This document shows positions 1-8,286 of a stretch of DNA of 38,183 nt, piece after piece. The notes under the pieces were generated by a model. That model was not told the origin of the DNA. It did not search any database and worked only from the letters and a program-made list of their open reading frames with translations. The number at the start of each line of letters is the position of its first letter. The stretch's first letter is position 1. Source of the DNA: an uncultured Saprospiraceae bacterium (GTDB taxonomy: Bacteria > Bacteroidota > Bacteroidia > Chitinophagales > Saprospiraceae). Position numbers and translations under genes: made by a program. The DNA is taken from NCBI GenBank assembly GCA_937872385.1, contig CALMSO010000111.1, positions 1 to 38,183 on the forward strand. The letters run 5' to 3'.

Positions 1-158
1 AAGTCTTTTTTTCGAGCTTTTAGCGCAGCTATTTGCTCGGCATATTCTGATTGAACGTGGGCTTGTGCCTTGTCTTTCTTAGCTTCGAGCGTTTCGATAC
101 CCGCGAAAATCTCATCAATGCGTTTTTTGGCGTTTTCCTTGAAGGTGTTGCGATCCAT
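1..158 (-). CDS. Coiled-coil protein, N-terminal part only
   Basis: The window edge cuts this gene; only the first 52 codons are present, starting at the ATG at 158. The visible part (MDRNTFKENAKKRIDEIF onward) is rich in Lys, Glu, Ala and Gln with heptad-like spacing of hydrophobic residues, so it is probably a soluble alpha-helical coiled coil. No signal peptide is seen. It resembles small bacterial coiled-coil stress proteins with unassigned roles. No function can be given from this fragment. Confidence 0.6.
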   Translation of the reverse strand, partial: MDRNTFKENAKKRIDEIFAGIETLEAKKDKAQAHVQSEYAEQIAALKARKKD

Positions 159-301
159 GTTGTAATATAATTTTGGTTAAATAATAGTGGAAGTGTAAAT
201 TTGACTGTTGACGAGCAATATGCACTTTTGAATTGTACTTATTTAATGCTCTCACCTTCATTATAATGTTTTACAATAAAAAAGCAAATTTTACATCATT
301 A

Positions 302-1545
302 TTAACATGGATTTAACGTTTTATGATGTGATTTGTGTCGGTTTTTTATAAATTTTATCACTTGGTTATTTATCAATGCTACATAAAGCCCGCTCGGTAA
401 ATGACGGACATTAATCTGTCTTTCCTGACTGCTAATGAGTAAGGTACCTGTATTGTTATAAATATGCACCATCTCTTGATGCACTGTGTTATGATCAAGA
501 TAAAGAACATCATTGACCGGATTGGGATATAAAATTATTTGAGCATCAGCGCTTTTTGATAAACCAGTGGTGACATCGCGCTCTAAAAAGACACGACTTT
601 TCCCTTGTTTGTCTTTAAACTGTTGTAATTCTTGCCAGATAAAATTAACCATATTATTATAGTCATTTTGTATCATAGGGTGAATAGTAGCAGCTATATC
701 ACGAAAATCAGCCGGTGCTGGCTCCTGATAAATAGCCATGTAATGAATCAGTCCAGCCAAAAAATAAAGCGAGGGCGTTCCGTGCACTCCATCATAAAAC
801 CATTCTGTTACCGGGATATTTACTAAGGGCGTTTCGGTTAGTAATTTTGATATAATTGGGCCTACCGGTATCATACGTACATTTAGTTCTGGTCGGGCCT
901 GTATAATTAAATCCTGTAATTCGAGCCACCAGTTATGAAAATCACCCAGTACGATATTATGATATTCGCTAAAAGCCTGAGCGCTAACCGGAAAGGAAAG
1001 CCCAGAACCATCGGGATTCACTGCGGGCCAGTTCTCGTAGATGTAAATACGCGGACCAAGCAATTGCTCGTTGACATGATCAATGATGCGCAGCGATAAA
1101 GAAAAAGGTGAATCCGCACCATTATTATACCAGCCCAATCGTTCGCTAGGGCGCAGACCGGAGTGCTGAATAAAATTTTCTATTGTAAACATAATATTAT
1201 TAAAGCCGCTTACTGAGAATAGGCCCATTTCTTGGTCCCAGTAGCCATCGCTAAAATGCTCGAAGTTCCAGTAGCCTCGCGGCGGCAGATTGTTGGCATG
1301 ATCTGTCAAAAAACCATATTGCCCCCCCACGCCGTAGCGGTGCCCGGCTTGTTGGGCGAGCAGATACACCCACAGTAGGGCGTGGAGAGGTGGTCGGAGG
1401 GGGGCACGGGGGCAGGCACGGTTTCGTCAGGATACCATTTAACGAGGCTATGTCCAAATATAAACTGTTGAATATCTTAGAGTTGTGCTTGTGCAGGAAA
1501 GCCGAACGAGCGCATAAACAAAAGCACAAGAAGGAGGTTTTTCAT
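302..1545 (-). pseudogene. T9SS-exported SGNH-hydrolase-like protein, disrupted by a stop and a frameshift
   Basis: The intact C-terminal frame runs from 1369 to 302. It ends in a type IX secretion sorting domain (YPNPVNDVLYLDHN, then a GLYVALI segment and a basic tail). The start belongs at the ATG at 1545, which opens a signal peptide (MKNLLLVLLFMRSFGFPAQA). That frame meets TAA at 1479-1477, continues with an IFGHSLVKW motif, and moves to the downstream frame near 1370, where a TG appears duplicated. FGHSL, GGQYGF and a late DGVH motif fit blocks of SGNH/GDSL-type esterases; this fold is inferred. If translated from the GTG at 1369 the product would lack both its export signal and the presumed catalytic Ser. 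Either two real lesions or two assembly errors explain this. Confidence 0.6.
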
Positions 1546-2027
1546 GGTTTTTCGAGGTTTAATACTATTTTCAATTGGAAATGACGTGCTTATTTATGCT
1601 CAAAAGCTTGTTTTTCAGCATTTTACAAAATCGTGAATCGGACTTCACAAATCGTAAATGGTATAATACATTAAAAAATGATAATGTAAAAATACAGCTT
1701 CTGTTTCGCACATGGAGCCATTGATTTCTTTTTTGTAAAATAGCTTACAAAAGCTGGTATCCCTCGCTACTTTTGATGTTGATACTATTTTCAAGCGGGA
1801 GTGGCGAGTAGCTTAACTTTTGATAATGAGTTATTTATATTGAAAAAAAAAGACCTTTCTTTTCATTGTGTGCTGTATCAAAAACCAAGTAGTAGCAAAG
1901 TGTGCTACACCAATTTGGAAAAAACACCATAAAATCATGTGACTTGCTGCCCAAGTTTGCGTCTCAATAGTGAAACTATTTCCAAAATTGGGTTTTATCT
2001 ATTTTGAAAACTAAAAATCCTTATATT
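1546..2027. other. Gene-free region with a diverged intergenic repeat
   Basis: I see no convincing gene here. Positions 1559-1671 match, in inverted orientation, 8102-8213 elsewhere in this window at roughly three quarters identity by eye. A shorter similar stretch (gatactattttcaa...) follows at about 1780-1815. Confidence 0.5.
1559..1671 (+). repeat. Dispersed intergenic repeat, copy 1
   Basis: About 113 bp. It shares several blocks with the reverse complement of 8102-8213, including ttaatac, tttcaatt, gacgtg, atcggacttc and taaat-gtataa. One single-base gap is needed. It lies between convergent or divergent genes and not in coding sequence. Confidence 0.55.
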
Positions 2028-2717
2028 ATGAAAAATCTGATTTCAATCTTCGCAATGCTGGTATTGTTTACGCCAATGGCTTTGGCCCAAATGACTCCCA
2101 AAGGCGGCAGCATGGTGATGGAAAGAAGCGAGGAAATGAGCCTCGGCAAGCAAACAGCGTTGGTGGTACAATTTGGCGAAATAGACGCTAAAATCATTGG
2201 TAAACAATGGGAAGAATATGTAAAAAAATACTACGGTGGCAAAGCCGAATGGCAACGCAAGCAAAAAGAGTGGTTTACCGATGATGTGAATATCCCGGCT
2301 ATCGGCGGTGCTACTCCGATTGATTTGCACGCCCGCGTGGAAGGCAAAAAAAGCCAGCAATTCATGCTCTGGGTCAATATGGGCACCAATTTCCTCAATT
2401 CGCGCGACTACCCGGAGCAATACGCCGAAGCGCTGAGAATGCTGGAGACTTTCCGCACGGAGGTAGTGCGCGAGCAAACCCGCGTAGAATTAAGTAACCA
2501 GGAGCAAGAGCTCAAAAAACTGGAAAAAGAACTGGAAAAATTGACATCGGCGCACGACCGCTACAATAAGGAAATAGAAAAGGCAAAAGAAGCCATTAAA
2601 AAAGCCGAAGAAAATATTTCACAAAACGAGCGCGAGCAGCAAGAAACGCGCAAAAAAATAGAAGCACAGCAAGAAGCCGTGAAAGGTGTACAGCGAAAGC
2701 TGTCGCAGATTAACTAA
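2028..2717 (+). CDS. Secreted coiled-coil protein of unknown function
   Basis: 229 residues from the ATG at 2028; a TTG eight codons upstream is possible but would spoil the signal peptide. The N-terminus (MKNLISIFAMLVLFTPMALA, cut before Q) is a Sec signal. Residues about 25-150 form a mixed domain with GKQ, WVNMGT and NSRDYPEQYAEAL segments. From about residue 155 to the end the chain is an uninterrupted Lys/Glu/Gln-rich coiled coil. No lipobox or sorting domain is present, so it is probably periplasmic. No family is recognised. It is monocistronic and followed by a good terminator hairpin at 2752-2786. Confidence 0.75.
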   Translation: MKNLISIFAMLVLFTPMALAQMTPKGGSMVMERSEEMSLGKQTALVVQFGEIDAKIIGKQWEEYVKKYYGGKAEWQRKQKEWFTDDVNIPAIGGATPIDLHARVEGKKSQQFMLWVNMGTNFLNSRDYPEQYAEALRMLETFRTEVVREQTRVELSNQEQELKKLEKELEKLTSAHDRYNKEIEKAKEAIKKAEENISQNEREQQETRKKIEAQQEAVKGVQRKLSQIN

Positions 2718-2751
2718 GTCTGTTGCTTTTGTGAAAGCAGTGCTTTAACAA

Positions 2752-2786
2752 AACGGGCCGGAAGCAATATCCGGTCCGTTTTCTTT
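2752..2786 (+). terminator. Rho-independent terminator
   Basis: The stem AACGGGCCGGA / TCCGGTCCGTT (one G-T pair) has a 7-nt loop and is followed by TTCTTTT. It lies 35 nt downstream of the stop of the coiled-coil gene. Confidence 0.75.
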
Positions 2787-2815
2787 TGCAAAAAGCGGTG
2801 GTCGTTTTTCAGAAT

Positions 2816-3020
2816 TTATCCACAAATTTTTAGAGCGCAAGCAAGGCAATCAGGAGCGTAGCAGTTGCACCGCACTTTCTTCTTTGTCCTGCAACGCCAA
2901 TGCGGCATATATTTTTATTCAAATCAATTATATTTTTATCAATGTATTTATGATTGAAAAATAGGGTTGAAGCGCGAATTATCCACAGATTATCCACGAT
3001 GTCTGCCATTGTTTTCCACA
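2816..3020 (+). promoter_or_regulatory. DnaA-box cluster upstream of dnaB, possible replication origin
   Basis: TTATCCACA occurs at 2816-2824 and 2979-2987, TTATCCACG at 2990-2998 and TTTTCCACA at 3012-3020, all on the same strand. The last three start 11 and 22 bp apart, which is helical phasing. Between them lies a very A+T-rich stretch (about 2905-2965) suitable for unwinding. The arrangement fits either an oriC or DnaA control of dnaB, which starts about 107 bp downstream. No dnaA gene is in the window. Confidence 0.55.
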
Positions 3021-3126
3021 AATAAACCACCTTTGGAGTTGTTTTCAGACTGGCAATTCTACTCAGGAAGCGTTAATTTTGTAAATTGTGATTTCATCTA
3101 ATAGAGACTTCAAGATTCAAGCGGCT

Positions 3127-4656
3127 ATGTCAGACAGTAAAAATGTAGTAAAACCAGTGGGAGGTGCGCTGGGCAAGCCCGGTAATCGCCGTCGTAGCGA
3201 AGACCTGTCGGATTATGTATTCGGTAAGGTACCACCCCAAGCTCCGCTGCTCGAAGAAGCTGTGCTGGGGGCTATTATGCTGGATAAAGATGCCTTCGCT
3301 ATTGTATTGGATATTTTGCGCGCCGAAAGCTTCTACGCCAATGGCCACCAGTTTATATACAAAGCCATGAAACGCCTGTTTGAGCGTTCGCAACCCATTG
3401 ATATGCTGACCGTGCTGGAGGAGCTGAAAAAATCAGGTGAACTCGAAATAGCTGGTGGCCCCGCGTATTTAGCCAATCTCACCAATAAAGTGGCCTCAGC
3501 AGCCAATATCGAGTACCATGCACGCATCATTTCGCAGAAGTTTATGCAGCGCGAACTGATTCGGGTTTCTACCAGTATTATCCGCGATGCTTTTGAAGAT
3601 ACCACCGATGTTTTCGACCTGTTGGACACCGCCGAGCAGGGGCTGTACGGCATTGTGCAGCAAAACATGAGCCGCAGCTACGAAGAAATTGGTTCGCTTG
3701 TAAGCAAAGCGTACAAGCAATTGCAGGAGTTGCAGGACAAAGAAGACGGCCTCACCGGCGTACCGACCGGTTTTACAGACCTCGACCGACTCACTTCCGG
3801 CTGGCAGCCTTCCGATTTGGTTATCATTGCGGCTCGCCCAGGTATGGGTAAAACGAGTTTTGTGCTCTCCATGGCGCGCAATGCCGCATTAGATTATAAA
3901 AAACCGGTGGCGCTTTTTTCGCTCGAAATGTCGGGGGTGCAGTTAGCCCAGCGCCTTATTTCCTTGGAAGCCGAAGTCACTTCTTCTAAATTGCGCACTG
4001 GCAAAATGGAAAAAGACGAACTGGAAAAGGTGGTGACCGCAATTGACAGAATAGGTGAGGCGCCTATTTTTATTGACGATACGCCAGGTATCAATATTTT
4101 CGAGCTGCGCGCTAAGTGCCGCCGCATGAAGATGCGTCACGGCATCCAGTTGATTATCATTGACTACCTTCAGTTGATGAGCGGCGGCGGCGACAATCAG
4201 CGGGGCAACCGTGAGCAGGAGGTCAGCGCTATTTCGCGTGCGCTCAAGGGATTGGCTAAGGAGCTAAGCGTGCCGGTCATTGCCCTATCGCAGCTCAGCC
4301 GGGCAGTGGAAGTGCGCGGAGGCAGCAAGCGGCCGCAGTTGAGCGACCTAAGAGAATCGGGATCAATTGAGCAAGATGCTGATATTGTATCGTTTATATA
4401 TAGACCAGAATATTATGGAATAACCGAAAGCCCGGAAGGCGAGTCATTAAAAGGTATTGCAGAAATCATTGTAGCCAAGCATAGAAACGGTGCATTGAAA
4501 GACGTCCGCCTGCGTTTCACCGATCAATTTGCCCGCTTTTCAGATTTGGATAATCTTGATTTCAGCGATTTTGCCAGCGCGCTGGAGCCTGCTGCCGCGC
4601 CGGGTATCATCACGCGCCCTTCCCGAATGAACGACGACGAAGATATTCCATTTTAA
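3127..4656 (+). CDS. dnaB: Replicative DNA helicase DnaB
   Basis: 509 residues from the ATG at 3127; a GTG at 3088 would add 13 residues but ATG is preferred. DnaB is the hexameric helicase that unwinds DNA at the replication fork and recruits primase. The N-terminal helical domain begins near PPQAPLLEEAVLGAIMLD. The RecA-like domain shows Walker A ARPGMGKTS near residue 240, FSLEMS just after it, and Walker B IIIIDYLQLM near 345-355. The conserved LSQLSR and SGSIEQDAD motifs follow. The length is normal for the family and no intein is present. The gene follows a DnaA-box cluster, and the next gene, rluB-like, lies 70 bp downstream on the same strand. Confidence 0.97.
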   Translation: MSDSKNVVKPVGGALGKPGNRRRSEDLSDYVFGKVPPQAPLLEEAVLGAIMLDKDAFAIVLDILRAESFYANGHQFIYKAMKRLFERSQPIDMLTVLEELKKSGELEIAGGPAYLANLTNKVASAANIEYHARIISQKFMQRELIRVSTSIIRDAFEDTTDVFDLLDTAEQGLYGIVQQNMSRSYEEIGSLVSKAYKQLQELQDKEDGLTGVPTGFTDLDRLTSGWQPSDLVIIAARPGMGKTSFVLSMARNAALDYKKPVALFSLEMSGVQLAQRLISLEAEVTSSKLRTGKMEKDELEKVVTAIDRIGEAPIFIDDTPGINIFELRAKCRRMKMRHGIQLIIIDYLQLMSGGGDNQRGNREQEVSAISRALKGLAKELSVPVIALSQLSRAVEVRGGSKRPQLSDLRESGSIEQDADIVSFIYRPEYYGITESPEGESLKGIAEIIVAKHRNGALKDVRLRFTDQFARFSDLDNLDFSDFASALEPAAAPGIITRPSRMNDDEDIPF

Positions 4657-4726
4657 AAATATATAAACGCAAGATTTTCAGGCTATTGTCCTCATTTGTC
4701 GGTTTATAAAAGTGCTAACAAACACC

Positions 4727-5542
4727 ATGACTATGGAGCGCCGCAAAAAAAAATTATCAGAGACCAAACGTCCCCGCCCGCAGCGCCCCCAGCCTAAAGC
4801 GACTGTGCCTACTAATGCTCCGCTCACCGAAGAAATGCGCCTGAACAAGTACATCGCGCACTGCGGCATTTGCTCGCGTCGGCAAGCTGCCGAATACATT
4901 AAGGAAGGGCAGGTCACCGTGAATGGCGAAGTAATAAAAGAGCCTTTTTATCAGGTGAAAAAGAACGATAAAGTACAGTTTAAGGGTCAACCGGTGAAGC
5001 CGGAAAGCAGGAAGGTCTATATTTTGATGAATAAACCCAAAAATTATATCACTACCCTCAGCGACGAAAAAGGGCGCAAAACGGTCATGGATCTTGTCAA
5101 AAATAAAATCGAGGAACGCATTTTCCCAATTGGGCGACTCGACCGCGCTACCACCGGGCTGCTACTGCTCACCAACGACGGCGAACTCACCAAAAAGCTG
5201 TCGCACCCCAGCCATCAGGTAAAAAAAGTCTATCATGTAGTGCTTGATAAACCGCTGACCAAGGCAGATTTGGAAAAAATTCGTACCGGCTTGATGCTTG
5301 ACGACGGCCCCGTGACCGTAGATGGTGTGGACTACGCGCAGGGAGCGCCTAAAACGGAAGTAGGAATCGAAATTCATATCGGACGCAACCGGATTGTGCG
5401 GCGCATTTTTGAGCATTTGGGCTACGAAGTGCAAAAGTTAGATCGGGTGTATTATGCCGGATTGACCAAAAAAGACCTGCCGCGTGGCTTCTGGCGCCAC
5501 CTCACCGAGCAGGAGGTAATCATGCTCAAGCATTTTACCTAA
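4727..5542 (+). CDS. rluB: 23S rRNA pseudouridine synthase, RluB/RsuA family
   Basis: 271 residues from the ATG at 4727 (a GTG at 4712 is the alternative). The protein isomerises uridine to pseudouridine in large-subunit rRNA, or in 16S rRNA if it is an RsuA type. After a basic Pro/Arg/Lys-rich extension of about 35 residues, an S4 RNA-binding domain starts at MRLNKYIAHCGICSRRQAAE. The catalytic motif GRLDRATTGLLLLTNDG follows, with the nucleophile Asp in LDRAT. The late GRNRIVRRIFEHLGYEV and LDRVYYAGL motifs are typical of the family. Long basic N-termini on this enzyme are common in Bacteroidota. The stop lies 3 bp from the end of the convergent tolC-like gene. Confidence 0.92.
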   Translation: MTMERRKKKLSETKRPRPQRPQPKATVPTNAPLTEEMRLNKYIAHCGICSRRQAAEYIKEGQVTVNGEVIKEPFYQVKKNDKVQFKGQPVKPESRKVYILMNKPKNYITTLSDEKGRKTVMDLVKNKIEERIFPIGRLDRATTGLLLLTNDGELTKKLSHPSHQVKKVYHVVLDKPLTKADLEKIRTGLMLDDGPVTVDGVDYAQGAPKTEVGIEIHIGRNRIVRRIFEHLGYEVQKLDRVYYAGLTKKDLPRGFWRHLTEQEVIMLKHFT

Positions 5543-5545
5543 GGC

Positions 5546-6880
5546 TTACCTTACTAATCCGCCAACCAACCGAATCAGCTCCGTTTCGGTATTTTTCAGA
5601 TTGAAAATAGCATTCAGTCGCGCCTGGGTAGCATTGATGTATGACAACTGCACCACTCGATAATCAAATACATTAATCAAGCCCGACTCGAAGCGGTCGC
5701 CAGCAATGGTCAGGCTGCGCTGAGCGTTTTGCACCAATTGATTGGTCACTTCTACCAATTGTTTCTGGTTATTGTAGGTGGCAAAAGTATTTTCTAACTG
5801 CGTATTCAAATTGCGTTTTTGGTCTTCGATGCCGAGCTGTGCCGTGATTTCTCGGAGTTTGGCCGTTTGGATGCCCCGGCGGCGGATGCCCCAATCCAAA
5901 AGAGGATAACTTACGGTAAATCCGGCGAAGATATTGAAAGCATTGGTGCGAATGCCACCAAAGTTGCGCTCGTCACCAGCTACAGAAATCGCATTAGCAA
6001 AAACATTGTAGCCAATATTATCGGAAACAGCCAGCCGCATATTCACCGTAGGCCGCATGCGCGTTTCCTCCAAGCGGGTGCCGATGCGGGCAATCTCCCG
6101 ACCAATAATCATGTTTTGCAACATCCGGTTGTTGTCCAACATTTGCTTTTGCAAATCTTCCAGCGCGTAGTTTTGTACCACAAACTCAAGGCGGTCAGTC
6201 AGGGTATATCGGCGACTCAAGACGTCTTCGCCCATGGCTAAGTTGAGGTCGCGCAGGGCATTGTCGTAAGTATTTTGCTGAATCAGCCAACTGGTAGAGT
6301 CATTCAGGTAGGCATCCTGCGATTGTAATACATCAAACGAGGCCGCTTGCCCAAATTCCTGTCGCACTTTGGTATAATTGAGCCGGTCGCGCGAGAGGTT
6401 GAGCACTTCGTCGCGCACCTGTAGCTGTTCTTCCTGCACCAGCGCTTGGTAATAAGCTAAAATGATACGCTGAATGGTATTTTCTATTACAATTTGCACA
6501 TTGCCCTGCCCTTGCCGTGCCAGTTCTTCCAACTGCTGCTTGGTCAGGCGCACCTGCGATCCATTATACAACAACCACGAAACTTCTGCTCCTGGCACCA
6601 CACTCGAAGACAGCGACTGGATTTGCGGAAAGAAAGACGCGGGGTTGTTATTACTATTGTAATTATTGTTAATATTTAAAGTGCCGTTAACCAACGGATA
6701 GCGCCCCGCAATACTCCAGTCATCGTTGGTACGGGCGATATCCAGCTCGCGCTCGGCAATCTGGATTTGATAATTATTCTTCAAGCCAATTTCAATAGCG
6801 GCTTGTAAGCTGAGCATTTCTTGGCTGTAGCCCAATATTGGCAGCAGGCCAGCAAGGAGGAGTAGCAGGTTTTTCTTCAT
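5546..6880 (-). CDS. TolC-family outer membrane efflux protein
   Basis: 444 residues with a clean signal peptide (MKKNLLLLLAGLLPILGYSQ). The family forms trimeric outer-membrane channels with long periplasmic helices, used by RND/ABC efflux pumps or type I export. The opening SLQAAIEIGLKNNYQIQIAERELDIA is the usual first OEP helix. The second repeat starts around the WGIRRRGIQTAKL segment and ends with an NLKNTETELIRLVGG helix. Length is standard. No membrane-fusion or inner-membrane pump gene lies beside it, so its partner must be elsewhere. It converges on the rluB-like gene with only 3 bp between stops. Confidence 0.9.
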   Translation of the reverse strand: MKKNLLLLLAGLLPILGYSQEMLSLQAAIEIGLKNNYQIQIAERELDIARTNDDWSIAGRYPLVNGTLNINNNYNSNNNPASFFPQIQSLSSSVVPGAEVSWLLYNGSQVRLTKQQLEELARQGQGNVQIVIENTIQRIILAYYQALVQEEQLQVRDEVLNLSRDRLNYTKVRQEFGQAASFDVLQSQDAYLNDSTSWLIQQNTYDNALRDLNLAMGEDVLSRRYTLTDRLEFVVQNYALEDLQKQMLDNNRMLQNMIIGREIARIGTRLEETRMRPTVNMRLAVSDNIGYNVFANAISVAGDERNFGGIRTNAFNIFAGFTVSYPLLDWGIRRRGIQTAKLREITAQLGIEDQKRNLNTQLENTFATYNNQKQLVEVTNQLVQNAQRSLTIAGDRFESGLINVFDYRVVQLSYINATQARLNAIFNLKNTETELIRLVGGLVR

Positions 6881-6983
6881 AATTGTGTATCGGATGTCTT
6901 GTCAGAAAGCTATATTTTTTATCAATAGCGGCATACTTTGGCCCTCGTTCGGCGGTTTTTCTCTTAGACAAACGCTTAGCTGC

Positions 6984-7523
6984 TTATTTTCCCGCTGCGC
7001 GCTCCTGCTGAAAGAATGCCCGAATTTCCGGCCAGTTATTCACACGCACATACCCCGTTTCGTGCACATTGTGCGAAGCCGTGTAGAGCAGCCCCTGCCC
7101 CTGGAAGGTGCGCAGATTGAACACATGATCGTCAATCATATAATCGGCCGCGATAATGCTTTTATCTCCGCAAAACACAAAGTTTTTCCAGTATAAAAAA
7201 GGAAAATGTCGTTGTAGCCAATCATATTTATCTTCGAGCGAAGCCCGAAACTCCATGGCGGCAGTCGTGATGAAAATATCATAGTATTCGGTGAGTTCGC
7301 GCACCACTTCTTGGCTGTCGGGTATGACCGGCAAATCGGCAAAAAAGCCCTTTTCAAACAGATGCGCGCGCAGGCGGTCGGCACCATTGATCTGATAAAT
7401 TTTTTTGCCCCGGTAGTCGGCTTCCTGTAGCCGGATGCCCATCTCCTGTTCGTACAAATCGAGGAATTTCGGACGCACATCGGCAATGACCTCGTCCATA
7501 TCCAATGCAATGCGCTTTTTCAT
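6984..7523 (-). CDS. 5'(3')-deoxyribonucleotidase-like HAD phosphatase
   Basis: 179 residues from the ATG at 7523, chosen because the HAD nucleophile motif MKKRIALDMDEVIADVRP follows at once; the open frame continues 15 codons upstream without plausible content. The DxDxV motif, a central YDIFITTAA segment (motif II Thr), and the late FCGDKSIIAADYMIDD segment (motif III Lys and acidic pair) match the NT5C family that dephosphorylates (deoxy)nucleoside monophosphates. FNLRTFQGQGLLYTASHN near the end is also typical. It is cytosolic. It lies 52 bp downstream of the small ferredoxin-fold gene on the same strand and may share its transcript. Confidence 0.85.
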   Translation of the reverse strand: MKKRIALDMDEVIADVRPKFLDLYEQEMGIRLQEADYRGKKIYQINGADRLRAHLFEKGFFADLPVIPDSQEVVRELTEYYDIFITTAAMEFRASLEDKYDWLQRHFPFLYWKNFVFCGDKSIIAADYMIDDHVFNLRTFQGQGLLYTASHNVHETGYVRVNNWPEIRAFFQQERAAGK

Positions 7524-7575
7524 ATTGTGTCGGGTTTTATCTTTCGACAATACGGCGAAGATAAGCAATCCGCGA

Positions 7576-7872
7576 TTAGTTCAACGAAAAAGGCATGACC
7601 GCCTCGTAAGAATTATGAAACATCAGCTCCGACACCACCGGCGTCATGTAAGGGCTGAGGGGCATGTCTGCGATTATTTCCATCACGGCAAACTCCGACT
7701 CCGCCTGCGCAATCACCCACAAGCGCGAGCGATCAATCGCCAAGGAATACGACTTGATGACGCCTTCTGCCATCAGATTATTGATGACATACCGCTGCCG
7801 AGGTATCAATGAGAAAAACTCCTCATCGGGCGCTTCTGGCAGGTCAAATTCAATCATGAATGCTCTATTCAT
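7576..7872 (-). CDS. Small ferredoxin-fold protein, muconolactone-isomerase-like
   Basis: 98 residues without a signal peptide. The pattern of MIEFDLPEAPDEEFFSLIPR, NNLMAEGVIKSYSLAIDRS, LWVIAQAESEFAVMEIIADM and a hydrophobic end resembles the short alpha/beta ferredoxin-like proteins related to muconolactone delta-isomerase and YciI. No aromatic-degradation genes are near, so an enzymatic role is not supported; a general dimeric binding role is just as likely. It is the first gene of a pair with the nucleotidase downstream. Confidence 0.6.
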   Translation of the reverse strand: MNRAFMIEFDLPEAPDEEFFSLIPRQRYVINNLMAEGVIKSYSLAIDRSRLWVIAQAESEFAVMEIIADMPLSPYMTPVVSELMFHNSYEAVMPFSLN

Positions 7873-8286
7873 AGCCTTTTCTGTTTTAAAAACACTTCTT
7901 ATAAATGCTTTTAAACGGCTAATTGTTGCATTTTTAACGCAACCTTAAATGAAACGGACTTATACCATTTTTGATGCCAGACGTTAAATGACAGATGCCA
8001 CAAGGGGCTGAAAGATAAGTAATGGGATATTGTTAATTGTTAATTGGGATAAATGTGAATAGCGAGTTAAGCCCGTTGGGGTTCGTTTTTACGTATGCCT
8101 GATGTTTTATACTATTTACGGTTTACGAAGTCCGATTTTCGATTTTTAAAGTGTTGAAAATCAGAATTTTAAATCCAAAAAAACACGTCACGTTTAATTG
8201 AAATCGGTATTAATCATTTGAACCCGATATTCGTATAATCAGCAATTTTATATGCTTTACTAAGAATAATTATACCCACCTACTTA
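7873..8286. other. Gene-free region containing repeat copy 2
   Basis: No gene is visible. The section 8102-8213 is the inverted partner of the repeat at 1559-1671. The rest is A+T-rich with no clear terminator. Confidence 0.5.
8102..8213 (-). repeat. Dispersed intergenic repeat, copy 2
   Basis: About 112 bp. Its reverse complement aligns end to end with 1559-1671 with one gap, sharing tttcaatt, gacgtg and atcggacttc. Confidence 0.55.
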
